NCBI RefSeq assembly: GCF_001026695.1
Contig: NZ_LDNB01000015.1
Location: 137,897 to 184,377 of the forward strand
Direction: 5' to 3'
DNA length: 46,481 nt
From: Neobacillus vireti
GTDB taxonomy: Bacteria; Bacillota; Bacilli; Bacillales; Cytobacillaceae
Position 1 is the stretch's first letter. Each line of letters begins with the position of its first letter. The position numbers and the translations under genes were made by a program. The notes below the pieces were generated by a model. It did no database searches. It had not been told where the DNA came from and was given only the letters and a program-made list of their open reading frames with translations. Below, one piece after another: positions 1 through 8,041 of the stretch.

Positions 1-55
1 CGGGCACTTCAGCCACAGTGCCCGTTAACTCGCTTTTTTCACCTCGACGGGCACT
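1..55. repeat. Three copies of a CGGGCACT octamer, one inverted
   Basis: CGGGCACT occurs at 1-8 and 48-55 and its complement AGTGCCCG at 17-24. The middle copy can pair with either flanking copy, giving two mutually exclusive hairpins. The stretch lies downstream of the minus-strand acyl-CoA synthetase and after its likely terminator. It resembles degenerate intergenic repeat material, but the window edge cuts it off, so its extent is unknown. Confidence 0.5.
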
Positions 56-75
56 CTGAAATCGATAATAAACAA

Positions 76-97
76 GCAGACGGTAAGCACCGCCTGC
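76..97 (-). terminator. Rho-independent terminator of the acyl-CoA synthetase gene
   Basis: Read on the minus strand, GCAGGCGGT and ACCGTCTGC form a 9-bp stem with one G-T wobble around a GCTT loop. TTGTTT follows. It sits 13 bases past the stop codon. Confidence 0.65.
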
Positions 98-110
98 CTT
101 CATATAAAAA

Positions 111-1697
111 TTATACTTGTTTCACTGATGCCATTTCTTTTTGCCGCAGTTCAATCCGGCGGATTTTCCCTGAGGTTGTTTTTGGAAGCTCAGTCAAATA
201 CTCGATTCTTCTTGGGTACTTATATGGTGCTGTAAGGGATTTGACATGATCCTGCAGGTTTCTCGTTAAGTCAGGGTCATTAGAGTCGACTTCCTCCTTT
301 AAGACCACAAACGCTTTAACAATAAAACCGCGAATTTCATCAGGGCTTGCCACCACCGCACATTCTTTTACAAACGGATGTTTAACTAACGCATCCTCAA
401 CTTCAAACGGTCCAATCGTGTAGCCGGAACTGATAATAATATCATCACTACGTCCTTCAAACCAGAAATATCCATCCTCGTCCATCTTGGCTTTATCGCC
501 AGTTACATAGTAATCACCGCGGAACTGCATCGCTGTTCTTTCCGGATCTTTATAATATTTTTTAAATAACGCTGGTGTTTCCACATGAACGGCAATATCT
601 CCCACTTCACCAACGGCACATACCCGGCCTTCATCATTGATGATTTCTACTCTGTTCCCCGGTGTCGGTTTACCCATTGAACCCGATTTCAATTCCATTC
701 CTTTTGTTACACCGACAAGTAAGGTATTTTCTGTTTGACCGTAGCCATCACGGACATCGATATGAAAATACTTCCTAAATATATCAATAACCTCTCGATT
801 AAGCGGTTCACCTGCGGAGACAGCACTATGCAGGTATGGCAATTGATATTCATCGAGGTTGTCAACCTTTGCCATTAACCGGTATTCCGTAGGCGTACAG
901 CAAAGGACGTTGACATCGTATTTTTGGAGCAGGCTTAAATACTTTTTCGGATTAAATTTTCCGTTGTAGACTAAGCCAGTACCCCCGGAGCCAAGAACGG
1001 ACAAGAATGGACTCCAAATCCATTTTTGCCAGCCAGGACCTGCGGTTGCCCAAACCGTATCTCCATCTTCAATACAAAGCCATTTGGGTGCCGCTGTTTT
1101 TAAATGAGCAAACGCCCAGCCATGTGTGTGGACAACACCTTTTGGATTGCCTGTTGTTCCAGAAGTATAAGATAAAAAGGCCATATCATCGCTATTCGTA
1201 TCAGCAATCGCGAATTTGGTACTAGCTTTTTCCATTTCAGCATCCAGATAGATCCAGCCTTTTTCCTCTGCTCCAATCGTAAATTTAATCAGAGGTTGTG
1301 TTTCGGTAATATGTTCAAATTGATCAACATATGGATAATAACTTATTACTGCTTTAACATCACCGTGAGTAATACGGTACTGCAAGTCTTTTTCCCTTAA
1401 CATTTCTGAGCTTGGAATTACAACCATGCCTGCTTTTAAAGCTGCCAAATAAACAACATACGCTTCTATAAGACGTGGAACGATAATAAGAACGACATCG
1501 CCCCTTTTTAAACCATTTTGGGAGAAAACATTTCCCGCTTGATTAACCTGCTTCATTAGATTCTCATAAGTAACTTGTTTTGTTTCACCTACCTCATTTT
1601 CCCATTTTAATGCTACTCTTTTCGGTTCCTTAGCAAAACGCTCCATTTCAGAAACAAGATTATACTTTTCAGGTGCAATTAATTCTTCGCGTTTCAT
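111..1697 (-). CDS. ytcI: AMP-forming acyl-CoA synthetase (YtcI-like)
   Basis: A 528-residue ANL-superfamily ligase that activates a carboxylic acid with ATP and joins it to CoA in the cytosol. The P-loop-like motif SGTTGNPKGV lies near residue 177, GYGQTE near 320, the hinge region YVTGDKAKMDEDGYFWFEGR near 400, and the C-terminal catalytic lysine motif PKTTSGKIRR near 508. The length matches B. subtilis YtcI, which also lies next to sspA. The substrate cannot be read from sequence: short- or branched-chain acids are likely, acetate is possible. It resembles the AcsA encoded at 16309-18027 but is about 40 residues shorter. The ATG start has a GGAGGAG Shine-Dalgarno five bases upstream. It appears monocistronic, with its own terminator and promoter. 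Confidence 0.85.
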   Translation of the reverse strand: MKREELIAPEKYNLVSEMERFAKEPKRVALKWENEVGETKQVTYENLMKQVNQAGNVFSQNGLKRGDVVLIIVPRLIEAYVVYLAALKAGMVVIPSSEMLREKDLQYRITHGDVKAVISYYPYVDQFEHITETQPLIKFTIGAEEKGWIYLDAEMEKASTKFAIADTNSDDMAFLSYTSGTTGNPKGVVHTHGWAFAHLKTAAPKWLCIEDGDTVWATAGPGWQKWIWSPFLSVLGSGGTGLVYNGKFNPKKYLSLLQKYDVNVLCCTPTEYRLMAKVDNLDEYQLPYLHSAVSAGEPLNREVIDIFRKYFHIDVRDGYGQTENTLLVGVTKGMELKSGSMGKPTPGNRVEIINDEGRVCAVGEVGDIAVHVETPALFKKYYKDPERTAMQFRGDYYVTGDKAKMDEDGYFWFEGRSDDIIISSGYTIGPFEVEDALVKHPFVKECAVVASPDEIRGFIVKAFVVLKEEVDSNDPDLTRNLQDHVKSLTAPYKYPRRIEYLTELPKTTSGKIRRIELRQKEMASVKQV

Positions 1698-1730
1698 GGT
1701 TCTCCTCCTCGATATATTTCTATTAGTTTA

Positions 1731-1759
1731 ATTATACAGAATTAAATAAAAATTTTAAA
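1731..1759 (-). promoter_or_regulatory. Possible sigma-A promoter of ytcI
   Basis: On the minus strand TATAAT (1731-1736) lies 17 bases after a TTTAAA hexamer (1754-1759). The -35 match is weak in an AT-rich setting. Confidence 0.35.
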
Positions 1760-1834
1760 ATATGATTTAATTTTTATTTACTCCTAGTACCTGATGCTAA
1801 TTATATACCTCTTTTATAAAAACGAAAACAAAAA

Positions 1835-1861
1835 AGAGTGGGAGGGAACCCTCCGCACTCT
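1835..1861 (-). terminator. Terminator of the spore protein gene
   Basis: On the minus strand AGAGTG-C-GGAGGG and CCCTCCCACTCT pair around TT with one bulged base, followed by TTTTTT. It lies 26 bases after the stop codon. Confidence 0.85.
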
Positions 1862-1886
1862 CTGTAGCCATTGTATTTATTTTTTA

Positions 1887-2090
1887 TTATCGAGAAAATC
1901 CGCCGCCTAATTGAGACTCAGCCATTTGAACCAAACGCTTAGTGATTTCACCACCAACTGAACCGTTAGCGCGTGAAGTAGTGTCTGCTCCAAGATTTAC
2001 ACCAAATTCGTTTGCAATTTCATATTTCATTTGGTCAAGAGCTTGTTCAACACCAGGAACTAATAATTGATTTGAATTGTTGCCTGCCAT
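1887..2090 (-). CDS. sspA: Alpha/beta-type small acid-soluble spore protein
   Basis: A 67-residue protein of the alpha/beta SASP family, which coats and protects spore DNA from UV and heat and is degraded by the GPR protease at germination. The GPR cleavage region YEIANEFGV and the second family motif ([13 protein letters not shown]) are both present. The neighbouring ytcI and thiI genes match the B. subtilis sspA locus, so the symbol rests on synteny; alpha/beta SASPs are a multigene family and are hard to tell apart by sequence. The start has a near-perfect AAGGAGGTGAT Shine-Dalgarno. A clear sigma-G promoter lies upstream and a strong terminator downstream, so it is expected to be a monocistronic forespore transcript. 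Confidence 0.95.
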   Translation of the reverse strand: MAGNNSNQLLVPGVEQALDQMKYEIANEFGVNLGADTTSRANGSVGGEITKRLVQMAESQLGGGFSR

Positions 2091-2113
2091 GTGATATCAC
2101 CTCCTTGTGAGTA

Positions 2114-2143
2114 TAGAATGTGTAAAATTGAAGAGCTTCATTC
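2114..2143 (-). promoter_or_regulatory. Sigma-G promoter of sspA
   Basis: On the minus strand GAATG (2139-2143), an 18-base spacer and CATTCTA (2114-2120) match the forespore sigma-G consensus GHATR-N18-CATNHTA at every defined position. Confidence 0.8.
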
Positions 2144-2201
2144 TATCTCACAACTGGTAATTGTTCACAAAAAGTTCAAAATTTACTTTATTAACATGGC
2201 C

Positions 2202-2373
2202 TGTTAAATTAGGCTGTTGATTTCCGCTTCAGGCGCGAGCGGTTCGCGGGCGTGCCGGGGAGCCTCCTCGGCGCTTTGGCGCCTGCGTGGTCTCCCCTGC
2301 CCCGTACTCCCGCAGGAGTCTACGCGCCTTCCGCTCCAATCAACTTAGTTATAAATCAACAATGACTTTAACA
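2202..2373. repeat. Dispersed palindromic element, copy 1 (172 bp)
   Basis: The element is bounded by TGTTAAA (2202-2208) and TTTAACA (2367-2373). A second nested inverted pair is GTTGATT (2216-2222) and AATCAAC (2338-2344). The GC-rich core contains GAGCCTCCTCGG, GCGCCTGCG and CCCGCAGGAGTC. The same layout and core words recur at 22009-22185. No open reading frame in it looks real. It lies between sspA and thiI, and no target-site duplication is evident. Confidence 0.85.
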
Positions 2374-2378
2374 AACCA

Positions 2379-3593
2379 TTAAAATAACCCATTAAATTCT
2401 GATTGCTTTTCGGTGTCCGTAGTGTCCGATTTAATCACAAGTGTTTCGATCTCCTGGACAGCTGTTTGAATCATTGGTTCAAAATCAAAAAAGCTTTCAT
2501 AGTGATTTACTTTTTCTCTTTTGGGTTTCGTTTTTGGGGAGGCTGGAACAAAGATGGTGCAGCAGTCCTCAAATGGCCTGTTTGATATTTCCAGCGTATC
2601 AATTTCTTGTGCAATCTTAATGATCTCTGTCTTGTCCATCGTAATCAATGGGCGTAATACAGGCGTATTCGTCACTTCATTAATCGTATACATGCTTTCA
2701 AGCGTTTGACTGGCCACCTGCCCGAGACTTTCTCCCGTTATAATTGCCAGCCCTTCACGGTTCTTCCGAATTTCATCCGTGATTCGCAGCATCATTCTTC
2801 TGGTTGTTGTCATCGAATAATTTTCCGGGATTTGTTCGCGTATGGTTTGTTGAATATCTGTAAATGGTACAACGTGCAAAGTGATTGAACCATAAATCTC
2901 CGCCAGCTTCTTCGTTAAATCAATAACCTTTTCCTTTGATCTTTCGCTGGTAAAAGGAGGGCTGAAAAAATGAACAGCTTCAATCTCAACACCGCGCTTC
3001 ATTGCTAAAAAGCCAGCAACCGGACTATCAATGCCGCCAGAAAGCATTAGCATTGCTTTGCCGCTTGAGCCAATGGGAAGACCGCCGGCACCCTGAATGG
3101 TTTCGCACGATAGATAAATGGCTTCCTTTCTGACCTCAACCCGCAAATTAATATCAGGATTTTTTACATCTACTTTTATGCCGGGAATATTTTTTAATAA
3201 ATGTGCCCCAATCGTTTGATTGACACCATCCGTATCTAGTTCATATGTTTTATCAGACCTTTTAGTGGTTACTTTAAATGTTTGTCCCTCCCTAAAGAGG
3301 GTTTGAATTAATTGAAGTGCGGCCTGTTTTAACGATTCCACATCTCTAGCTACCTTTATTGCCGGGCTGAAGGACTGAATCCCAAATATAGTCTGTAATT
3401 TTTCAATGATTTCTATACCATTTTCTCCATTTAATAACACATACATCCTGTCGCGGCTTGCCTCTACTTTTATTTTCGGAAAGGGAGCAAGAGCGATTCT
3501 TACACTTTTTCGTAACTTTTCAACAAATTTATTGCGATTTCTGCCTTTTGTTGATATTTCTCCATAACGAATTAGTATACGGTCATAGTTCAT
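2379..3593 (-). CDS. thiI: tRNA 4-thiouridine synthase ThiI
   Basis: A 404-residue tRNA sulfurtransferase that adenylates U8 of tRNA and inserts sulfur to give 4-thiouridine, a near-UV sensor. The order is an N-terminal ferredoxin-like domain, a THUMP domain (about 60-165), and a PP-loop ATPase with SGGIDSPVAG near residue 185. NRPFEDCCTIF carries the conserved cysteine pair of the catalytic domain. Like B. subtilis ThiI it ends without the rhodanese domain of the E. coli enzyme. Its ATG directly follows the TAA of nifZ, so the two are translationally coupled. This fits the known NifZ-to-ThiI sulfur relay. Confidence 0.96.
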   Translation of the reverse strand: MNYDRILIRYGEISTKGRNRNKFVEKLRKSVRIALAPFPKIKVEASRDRMYVLLNGENGIEIIEKLQTIFGIQSFSPAIKVARDVESLKQAALQLIQTLFREGQTFKVTTKRSDKTYELDTDGVNQTIGAHLLKNIPGIKVDVKNPDINLRVEVRKEAIYLSCETIQGAGGLPIGSSGKAMLMLSGGIDSPVAGFLAMKRGVEIEAVHFFSPPFTSERSKEKVIDLTKKLAEIYGSITLHVVPFTDIQQTIREQIPENYSMTTTRRMMLRITDEIRKNREGLAIITGESLGQVASQTLESMYTINEVTNTPVLRPLITMDKTEIIKIAQEIDTLEISNRPFEDCCTIFVPASPKTKPKREKVNHYESFFDFEPMIQTAVQEIETLVIKSDTTDTEKQSEFNGLF

Positions 3594-4736
3594 TTAATTC
3601 ATAACCTTTCGTAGTTGGTTTACCGTTTTTTCAATCGCCTCGATAACGGTCGCCGCCTCAGCTTCCGTATTATCAAAAGAAAGGCTTATCCTGACGGCAC
3701 TTTCAGCCGCACTTTCTGGGACACCCATTTCGAGAAGCGTTTTACTTGGTGATTTCTTTTTTGAAGAACAGGCACTTGTCGTCGAGACAAAGATCTCCCG
3801 CTGCTCAAGTGCATGGATAAACACCTCTGATTTCAACCCATTTAGTGAAAAATTTAAAATATGCGGTGCTGCATTTTCAATGGGGGTATTTATGGTGATC
3901 CCTTCGATTCTATTCAACCCTGTTCTTAACATGCTCTGGATTTTCTTCATTCTCTCGGTACCTGCTGCACTTTTCTCCATCGTCATTCTAAGTGCTTTTG
4001 AAAGCGCAACTGCTCCCGCTACATTTTCGGTGCCGCTCCGCATTTTTCGTTCTTGACTGCCTCCGGAAAATAATGGAGCAATTCTTGCACCTTCACGAAT
4101 ATACAAGGCACCTGTTCCTTTTAAACCATGAAATTTATGCCCGGAAATAGAACAAAAATCTATGTTATTTTCGGTTAAAGAAAAGGGAACTTTACCAATA
4201 CTTTGAATTGCATCGACATGAAATAAAATGGTTGGATAATTTTTCACTATTTTTCCAACCTCTTCAATCGGCTGCACAGTTCCCACTTCATTATTTACAT
4301 GCATCATCGAGATTAAGATGGTCTCTTTTCTGATTGCCTTTTCAACGTCAGCGGCTGAAATTCTTCCCGTCGCGTCAACAGGCAAATACGTTATCTCAAA
4401 GCCTTCCTGCTCAAGCTGCTCCATTGCTGCCCTTACCGATGGGTGCTCAACACTTGATGTAATCAAATGCCGGCCTCGATTCTTATTTAACAATGCAGCA
4501 CCTTTTATCGCTAAATTATTCCCTTCAGTACCGCCGGAGGTAAAATAAATCTCGGACAGTTTCACTGCCAGCAGCTTGGCCACTTGTTCCCTCGCCTGTG
4601 AAAGGAGCTTTTCGGCTTGCCCCCCTAAACCATGGAGTGAGGAGGGATTTCCAAAATATTCACTAGAAACCGTCAGAAAGGAGTCTAATACCTCTTTATA
4701 TGGTTTAGTTGTTGCACTATTATCAAAATAAATCAT
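3594..4736 (-). CDS. nifZ: Cysteine desulfurase, NifZ/IscS type, partner of ThiI
   Basis: A 380-residue PLP-dependent desulfurase that takes sulfur from cysteine as an enzyme persulfide. The PLP lysine lies in SGHKFHGLKG, and the persulfide cysteine lies in the mobile loop STTSACSSKKK near residue 325. Cofactor motifs TSGGTEGNNLAI and HVDAIQS are present. It is directly upstream of thiI with no gap, as in B. subtilis, where NifZ supplies sulfur to ThiI for 4-thiouridine. The start has a GGAGG Shine-Dalgarno. In B. subtilis a branched-chain amino-acid carrier gene (braB) lies upstream; here ezrA follows immediately. Confidence 0.94.
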   Translation of the reverse strand: MIYFDNSATTKPYKEVLDSFLTVSSEYFGNPSSLHGLGGQAEKLLSQAREQVAKLLAVKLSEIYFTSGGTEGNNLAIKGAALLNKNRGRHLITSSVEHPSVRAAMEQLEQEGFEITYLPVDATGRISAADVEKAIRKETILISMMHVNNEVGTVQPIEEVGKIVKNYPTILFHVDAIQSIGKVPFSLTENNIDFCSISGHKFHGLKGTGALYIREGARIAPLFSGGSQERKMRSGTENVAGAVALSKALRMTMEKSAAGTERMKKIQSMLRTGLNRIEGITINTPIENAAPHILNFSLNGLKSEVFIHALEQREIFVSTTSACSSKKKSPSKTLLEMGVPESAAESAVRISLSFDNTEAEAATVIEAIEKTVNQLRKVMN

Positions 4737-4810
4737 TCTTACTCCTCCAAGAAAATCGCACTTTCAAAAATAAATCTTAACATAAACTTGTTGAATTGAA
4801 AAAGTAAAGA

Positions 4811-4831
4811 AAACTCGCCGGCGGCGAGTTT
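4811..4831 (-). terminator. Terminator of ezrA
   Basis: AAACTCGCC and GGCGAGTTT form a perfect 9-bp stem with a 3-base loop, followed by TTCTTT on the minus strand. It lies 11 bases past the ezrA stop. Confidence 0.75.
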
Positions 4832-4841
4832 CCTTTTGTTA

Positions 4842-6530
4842 TTACGCTTCAATACTAGCTTTTATTTTTTTCAAGGCTTCCGGGTCGATTCCCTCTAATG
4901 AGGCTGCGACCTGTTCCAAAGCTTCTTGATAATCATATTGTCTAAATGCTATTTCTGCTTCTGATAATCCTTTTGCAATGGAAGGATAACGGCTGCGATA
5001 CCTATTGCCATATTGAATGGCTTTCTCAGCAAGCGTGACATTCTCAATCATTTCAAAGGTAGTATTCACAAGTTTTTCAACAGTTAACTCGGCAATTTCT
5101 AAGTACTGATTGAGGGCAGAAATATTTAATGGCTTTTCTTCCAGCTGATATCTAACATTTTGAATACTTTCATTTGTATCCTCTAATAAATATTTATAAT
5201 CAGCAGGCAGTCCAGGGACATTACTCTTAGAAACAAACCGAACTGTTTCTCCTACCTTTTTTGTAAGCTCTTTAATTGTTTCCCTTGCTTCTAATTCATC
5301 TTTTCTGAGCGCTTGGAGTTTTAATGCAAAATCCTGTTGCCCCTCGCGGATGATATCCAGCTGTTCTTTAATTGCACTTAGTTCCTCGCCAATCACGCTT
5401 TGGGCTGTTGTATTCAATTTTATTTTTTCAATCAGAATATCATAATGTTTATAAACAGTGCCAAGTTCCTTTTCAAGATTCCTTTGTGTTTCAAAGTCAC
5501 TGTCAGATAACTGATAACTTTCCTGAACATGGATTATTTCATTTGAAAGATTTTCATTTTCCTCCTGGGCAGCAGTTAGAAGATCATAGGCTACCTTTTC
5601 ATTCTTTGCTACATAATGCTTTGCGTGAACTTCTTTTTCTAAGTGGTCAAAAAGGATATCAATTCTTTGTTTTATTTCCTTAATTCCTTCCTCTGCTTGT
5701 TCAATTTCTGTTGCTTCAATTAATCGCAAATTCTCGGCAAGATTTTCTTCCAAACGCTTAATTTCCGTACCTAAATTTAAATGATCTAAATAATATTCCT
5801 GTTCTGTCAGTTCACGGTGTCCGTCTAAACACTCGGCCAGCTGATTAGGAAGTAGTGATTGACATTCAATTAAGAGCTGCGGAATCAAATCCATATGTTT
5901 TTTAATCTTTCCAAGCTGGTTTTGCATTAGTAAAACCACTTCTCGTGCTTCAAGATAATTACCGAGTTCGGTTTTTTCATCAAATTCTTGGAATTTTTGC
6001 GCCGCTTCACTAAGCTGCGCTTCTAAGCGTTTCTCAGCATTACCAAAGCTGTGACGGTGTGCCAGAAGCATCTTCTTCGATTCTCGATAGAGTTCTTTTA
6101 GCTCCTCAATTTCAACCCGGTTTTTTTCCTCACTGCCAACTAACTCATGCAGCTCTTCCAATATCCTTTTTATCTGTTCCTCTGTTTCTTGTAGTTTAGC
6201 TTGAATTGCCTGTTGGACATCTTTCGCTTTTTTGAATCGATACCGATCTATGTACTCTTCTGCATCAAAAAGCATCTCTTCTAAATCAGGAAGCTGTACG
6301 GTAACAACATGGTCCCATTTATTCCGCCAGCTTTCGAAAAGCTCTTCCGTTTGGCCAGTCATATTTAACTGCTTTACCTTCGACATTTCATCGAGTACTG
6401 GCCGGTTCATTAAATCGATTTTCCACGCTTCCAACCGGTCCATTTCTTTAAAATATTTTTTCTTTATTAAATATCCCCATACAAATAAGGCAAGTACGAG
6501 GATGAAAAATCCAATGAAATAGCTAATCAC
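4842..6530 (-). CDS. ezrA: Septation ring formation regulator EzrA
   Basis: A negative regulator of FtsZ ring assembly that is anchored in the membrane at its N-terminus. One transmembrane segment (about residues 2-22) is followed by a long cytoplasmic part rich in E, K, Q and L with coiled-coil/spectrin-like repeats. The family signature MTGQTEELFESWRNKW lies near residue 55, and a C-terminal conserved patch includes IQYGNRYRSRYP. I chose the GTG at 6530-6528: it has an AGGGGGC Shine-Dalgarno 6 bases away, and the resulting 562 residues equal the B. subtilis length. An ATG nine codons upstream lacks a ribosome site. Confidence 0.95.
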   Translation of the reverse strand: MISYFIGFFILVLALFVWGYLIKKKYFKEMDRLEAWKIDLMNRPVLDEMSKVKQLNMTGQTEELFESWRNKWDHVVTVQLPDLEEMLFDAEEYIDRYRFKKAKDVQQAIQAKLQETEEQIKRILEELHELVGSEEKNRVEIEELKELYRESKKMLLAHRHSFGNAEKRLEAQLSEAAQKFQEFDEKTELGNYLEAREVVLLMQNQLGKIKKHMDLIPQLLIECQSLLPNQLAECLDGHRELTEQEYYLDHLNLGTEIKRLEENLAENLRLIEATEIEQAEEGIKEIKQRIDILFDHLEKEVHAKHYVAKNEKVAYDLLTAAQEENENLSNEIIHVQESYQLSDSDFETQRNLEKELGTVYKHYDILIEKIKLNTTAQSVIGEELSAIKEQLDIIREGQQDFALKLQALRKDELEARETIKELTKKVGETVRFVSKSNVPGLPADYKYLLEDTNESIQNVRYQLEEKPLNISALNQYLEIAELTVEKLVNTTFEMIENVTLAEKAIQYGNRYRSRYPSIAKGLSEAEIAFRQYDYQEALEQVAASLEGIDPEALKKIKASIEA

Positions 6531-6582
6531 TTGTAAGCCCCCTATATCCAAAAACATTGATTCAATTATATGATTTTCATCT

Positions 6583-6612
6583 ATTATATTAATTAGTTAA
6601 GTTTCGCTTCAA
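6583..6612 (-). promoter_or_regulatory. Sigma-A promoter of ezrA
   Basis: Minus-strand TTGAAG (6607-6612), an 18-base spacer and a perfect TATAAT (6583-6588) lie about 52 bases before the chosen GTG start. Confidence 0.55.
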
Positions 6613-6735
6613 TGCCTTTATGATACCATGTAAACGACAATTTTTGACTATAATTTTCAATTTTTTTGTAAAATAAAATTATCGTTTGTTTAAAATCCTT
6701 ACTTTTTCTAGAATTGAACTCATTTTTGCCAAAAA

Positions 6736-6758
6736 AAAATAGCGATTTCCGCTATTTT
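6736..6758 (-). terminator. Terminator overlapping the refZ stop codon
   Basis: AAAATAGCG and CGCTATTTT pair around a 5-base loop, followed on the minus strand by a run of T. The refZ TAG stop lies inside the left arm. Confidence 0.8.
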
Positions 6759-7384
6759 ATTATTGCTCCCTTTTTTATTGGTATGTCCGAGCAGAGGGCT
6801 TTATCAATCCATAAGTGAATATCTTTTAAATATTTTTGCTGAAAGAACTGCTCATTTGGAAAAACGTACAAGACCTCTCTCATGTAACTTGTGTTCATAA
6901 ATGGCATCATCAATAGGCCTTTTAGCTGGATTATTAAATAGGGAATGGAGTGTGGGCGGAATTCATTCCATTCGAAGCCCCTTTCAAATATCTTCTGGAA
7001 ATAGTATTTTTCCTTCAATGAATATGTTGACATGATTTCTCTGACAACTTGTGATTCTATCGACATCTCCCGATATACAAAGCTGGTTAACTGAATATTT
7101 TCACTCTGATAAAAGAGCAAATCTGCTACAATTCGCTTTAAACATTCTTTTGCCCCTCGATCAATGAAAGCGTATGCTTCTTCTATTTTGCTGATGTACT
7201 GTTCAAAAAAATGCATAAAACAAAATTCTAACAAACCTGTTTTATTCTTGAAATGGTAGGCAATAGCTGCTGGATTTACATTTGCTAAACTGGCAATATC
7301 CCTAATCGACGTTCCCGAATACCCATTTGAATTAAACAACGAAATAGCAGCCTTAACAATTGCTTCTTTTGCATTCTCCTTCAT
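6752..7384 (-). CDS. refZ: TetR-family FtsZ regulator RefZ
   Basis: A 210-residue TetR-type DNA-binding protein. The N-terminal helix-turn-helix spans about residues 10-50 (GTSIRDIASLANVN, AIAYHFKNKTGLLEF). The C-terminal domain carries the RefZ-like stretch QLKGLLMMPFMNTSYMREVL. In B. subtilis RefZ (YttP) binds motifs near the origin and interferes with FtsZ rings so that the chromosome is positioned properly in the forespore at polar division. Its place beside ezrA and ytsP matches that genome. The ATG has a GGGGGCG ribosome site. A sigma-H-like promoter with a Spo0A box upstream fits early-sporulation control. Confidence 0.9.
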   Translation of the reverse strand: MKENAKEAIVKAAISLFNSNGYSGTSIRDIASLANVNPAAIAYHFKNKTGLLEFCFMHFFEQYISKIEEAYAFIDRGAKECLKRIVADLLFYQSENIQLTSFVYREMSIESQVVREIMSTYSLKEKYYFQKIFERGFEWNEFRPHSIPYLIIQLKGLLMMPFMNTSYMREVLYVFPNEQFFQQKYLKDIHLWIDKALCSDIPIKKGAIIK

Positions 7385-7416
7385 TCATTCGCCCCCTTCA
7401 GTTATCCCTTAAATAA

Positions 7417-7461
7417 TGATTCTTTGTGTCCCTGCTGATTCCTTCATGAAAATATCGACAA
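7417..7461 (-). promoter_or_regulatory. Candidate sigma-H promoter with Spo0A box for refZ
   Basis: On the minus strand GAAGGAATC (7437-7445), an 11-base spacer and AAAGAATCA (7417-7425) each match the sigma-H consensus RNAGGAWWW / RNNGAATWW with one mismatch. TTGTCGAT (7454-7461), one mismatch from the 0A box TTGTCGAA, lies just upstream. Confidence 0.55.
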
Positions 7462-7528
7462 AGTCTGCTCATTTTCTTCTATTTCTGATAAGATAATTAA
7501 TAAAGTATAAGAAAAAAGGAGAAATACC

Positions 7529-8011
7529 ATGTTTAACGTCGAAATGTATACCGGAAACCGTGAAGAAAATTATGAGCTCGCGAAAAAGCAATTGCATGCA
7601 CTTATTCATGACGAGAAAAACCAAATTGCTAACCTCAGTAATGCTTCTGCTCTATTGAATCAGTTTCTTGATCGCATTAACTGGGTCGGATTCTATCTAA
7701 TGGATACAAATGGAGAACTAGTACTGGGACCATTTCAAGGGCTTCCTGCCTGCATCCGCATTCCTGTTGGCAAGGGGGTTTGCGGTACCGCTGCCTTGAA
7801 ACAGGAAACGATTCGTGTTGAAGATGTACATCAGTTTCCAGGCCATATCGCTTGTGACGCTGCCTCCCAATCCGAAATCGTCATTCCACTAGTAAAAGAC
7901 GGCCAATTAATTGGTGTATTAGATATCGATTCACCAGAAACAAACCGCTTTGATGAACTGGATCAACAAAAGCTCGAAGAATTCACAGCTGTCCTTATCG
8001 AACACTTATAA
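7529..8011 (+). CDS. ytsP: GAF-domain free methionine-(R)-sulfoxide reductase (YtsP)
   Basis: A 160-residue single GAF-domain enzyme of the fRMsr family, which reduces free L-methionine-(R)-sulfoxide in the cytosol. The three family cysteines are present in LPACIRIPVGKGVCGTA and GHIACDA, with the conserved WVGFYL and VLDIDS motifs. Its length is typical. The ATG has a perfect AAGGAG ribosome site. It is the only plus-strand gene before rpsD and converges on a methionine gamma-lyase gene, so two enzymes acting on free methionine or its oxide sit side by side. The B. subtilis homologue YtsP lies between yttP (refZ) and ytrP; here the lyase is placed between ytsP and ytrP. Confidence 0.92.
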   Translation: MFNVEMYTGNREENYELAKKQLHALIHDEKNQIANLSNASALLNQFLDRINWVGFYLMDTNGELVLGPFQGLPACIRIPVGKGVCGTAALKQETIRVEDVHQFPGHIACDAASQSEIVIPLVKDGQLIGVLDIDSPETNRFDELDQQKLEEFTAVLIEHL

Positions 8012-8012
8012 A

Positions 8013-8038
8013 AAAACTCGCCTCTCACGGCGAGTTTT
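8013..8038. terminator. Bidirectional terminator between ytsP and the lyase gene
   Basis: AAAACTCGCC and GGCGAGTTTT form a perfect 10-bp stem around a 6-base loop, with T runs on both strands. It serves two convergent genes. Confidence 0.85.
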
Positions 8039-8041
8039 TCG

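Noticed and set aside
2379..4736. A rhodanese domain or second sulfur carrier beside thiI
   Set aside because: ThiI ends after the PP-loop domain, and no extra gene lies between thiI, nifZ and ezrA.
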